15,096 nt of DNA. It comes from an uncultured Roseiflexaceae bacterium. Its GTDB lineage: Bacteria > Chloroflexota > Chloroflexia > Chloroflexales > Roseiflexaceae. The stretch is taken from positions 1 to 15,096 of the forward strand of contig CALJIC010000103.1 of NCBI GenBank assembly GCA_937974195.1. The letters run 5' to 3'. The notes under the pieces were generated by a model. It ran no database searches. It saw only the letters and a list, made by a program, of their open reading frames with translations, and was not told the origin of the DNA. Below are positions 15,004 to 15,096 of the stretch, piece by piece. The number at the start of each line of letters is the position of its first letter. Position 1 is the stretch's first letter. Position numbers and translations under genes: made by a program.

Positions 15004-15096
15004 CCCCGGAGGGGTTTGGGGAGGCGAAGCCTCCTCAGAATCTCTCTTTCCCCGCCGCTCTGCGGCGACTTTGTCGCCGCAGAGCGGCGGGGGAAA
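15004..15096 (+). repeat. structured intergenic repeat, copy 4 (cut by window end)
   Basis: It begins 37 bases after the acyl-CoA synthetase stop. Hairpin 1 is CCCC-GGA-GGGG (15004-15014). Hairpin 2 is GGGGAGGC (15018-15025), loop GAA, GCCTCCTC (15029-15036), complete with one wobble. A long stem follows with perfect 20-base arms at 15050-15069 and 15073-15092 around TTT. This is the cleanest copy; further parts may lie beyond the window. It could also end transcription of the synthetase gene, though no T-run is seen before the window ends. Confidence 0.75.

Overview
The window is about 15.1 kb of very GC-rich DNA, with strong G/C bias at third codon positions, long antisense shadow ORFs and Shine-Dalgarno-led genes. 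The best taxonomic clue is a rhamnose cluster built from a mutarotase, an RhaI-type isomerase and a fused aldolase/dehydrogenase (RhaEW). That fusion is known from Chloroflexota such as Chloroflexus and from some Bacilli. With the GC content and the GC-rich intergenic hairpin repeats, a Chloroflexia-like bacterium (Roseiflexus/Kouleothrix-like) is the most likely source. This is inference; there is no rRNA or other marker gene in the window.

Layout. 1-118 is the 3' end of a gene entering from the left, followed by a strong GC hairpin. 273-596 (minus) is a small membrane protein. 796-1586 (plus) is a two-gene unit: a small cysteine-containing basic protein and a RimJ-type GNAT acetyltransferase. 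1604-2764 (minus) is a winged-helix protein of the AlkZ/YcaQ DNA-glycosylase family. 3061-3831 (plus) is a regulator with two MerR-type DNA-binding domains in one chain, followed after a structured leader by an NmrA-like NAD(P)-binding protein (4014-4817). 4888-9092 is the rhamnose catabolic operon: a near-consensus promoter, then rhaM, rhaI and rhaEW. 9145-11145 (minus) is a CPA2 cation/proton antiporter with RCK domains, and 11391-12683 (minus) is a cytosolic type I sulfatase. 13057-14967 (plus) is an AMP-forming acetyl/propionyl-CoA synthetase transcribed divergently from the sulfatase, with an AT-rich control region between them.

How the genes work together. RhaM interconverts rhamnose anomers, RhaI makes L-rhamnulose, and RhaEW cleaves L-rhamnulose-1-phosphate to DHAP and L-lactaldehyde and oxidises the latter to L-lactate. 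The kinase (RhaB), the transporter and a recognisable rhamnose regulator are not in the window. The sulfatase could help degrade sulfated glycans that contain such sugars, but that link is only by proximity. The acyl-CoA synthetase recovers short fatty acids.

The most notable non-coding observation is a family of structured intergenic repeats. Four copies lie in the same window orientation at 6663-6770, 6835-6867, 11150-11288 and 15004-15096. Each is a series of hairpins whose arms differ between copies but stay complementary. One copy also supplies, and may sequester, the ribosome binding site of the antiporter. No tRNA, rRNA, CRISPR array, insertion sequence or phage gene was seen.
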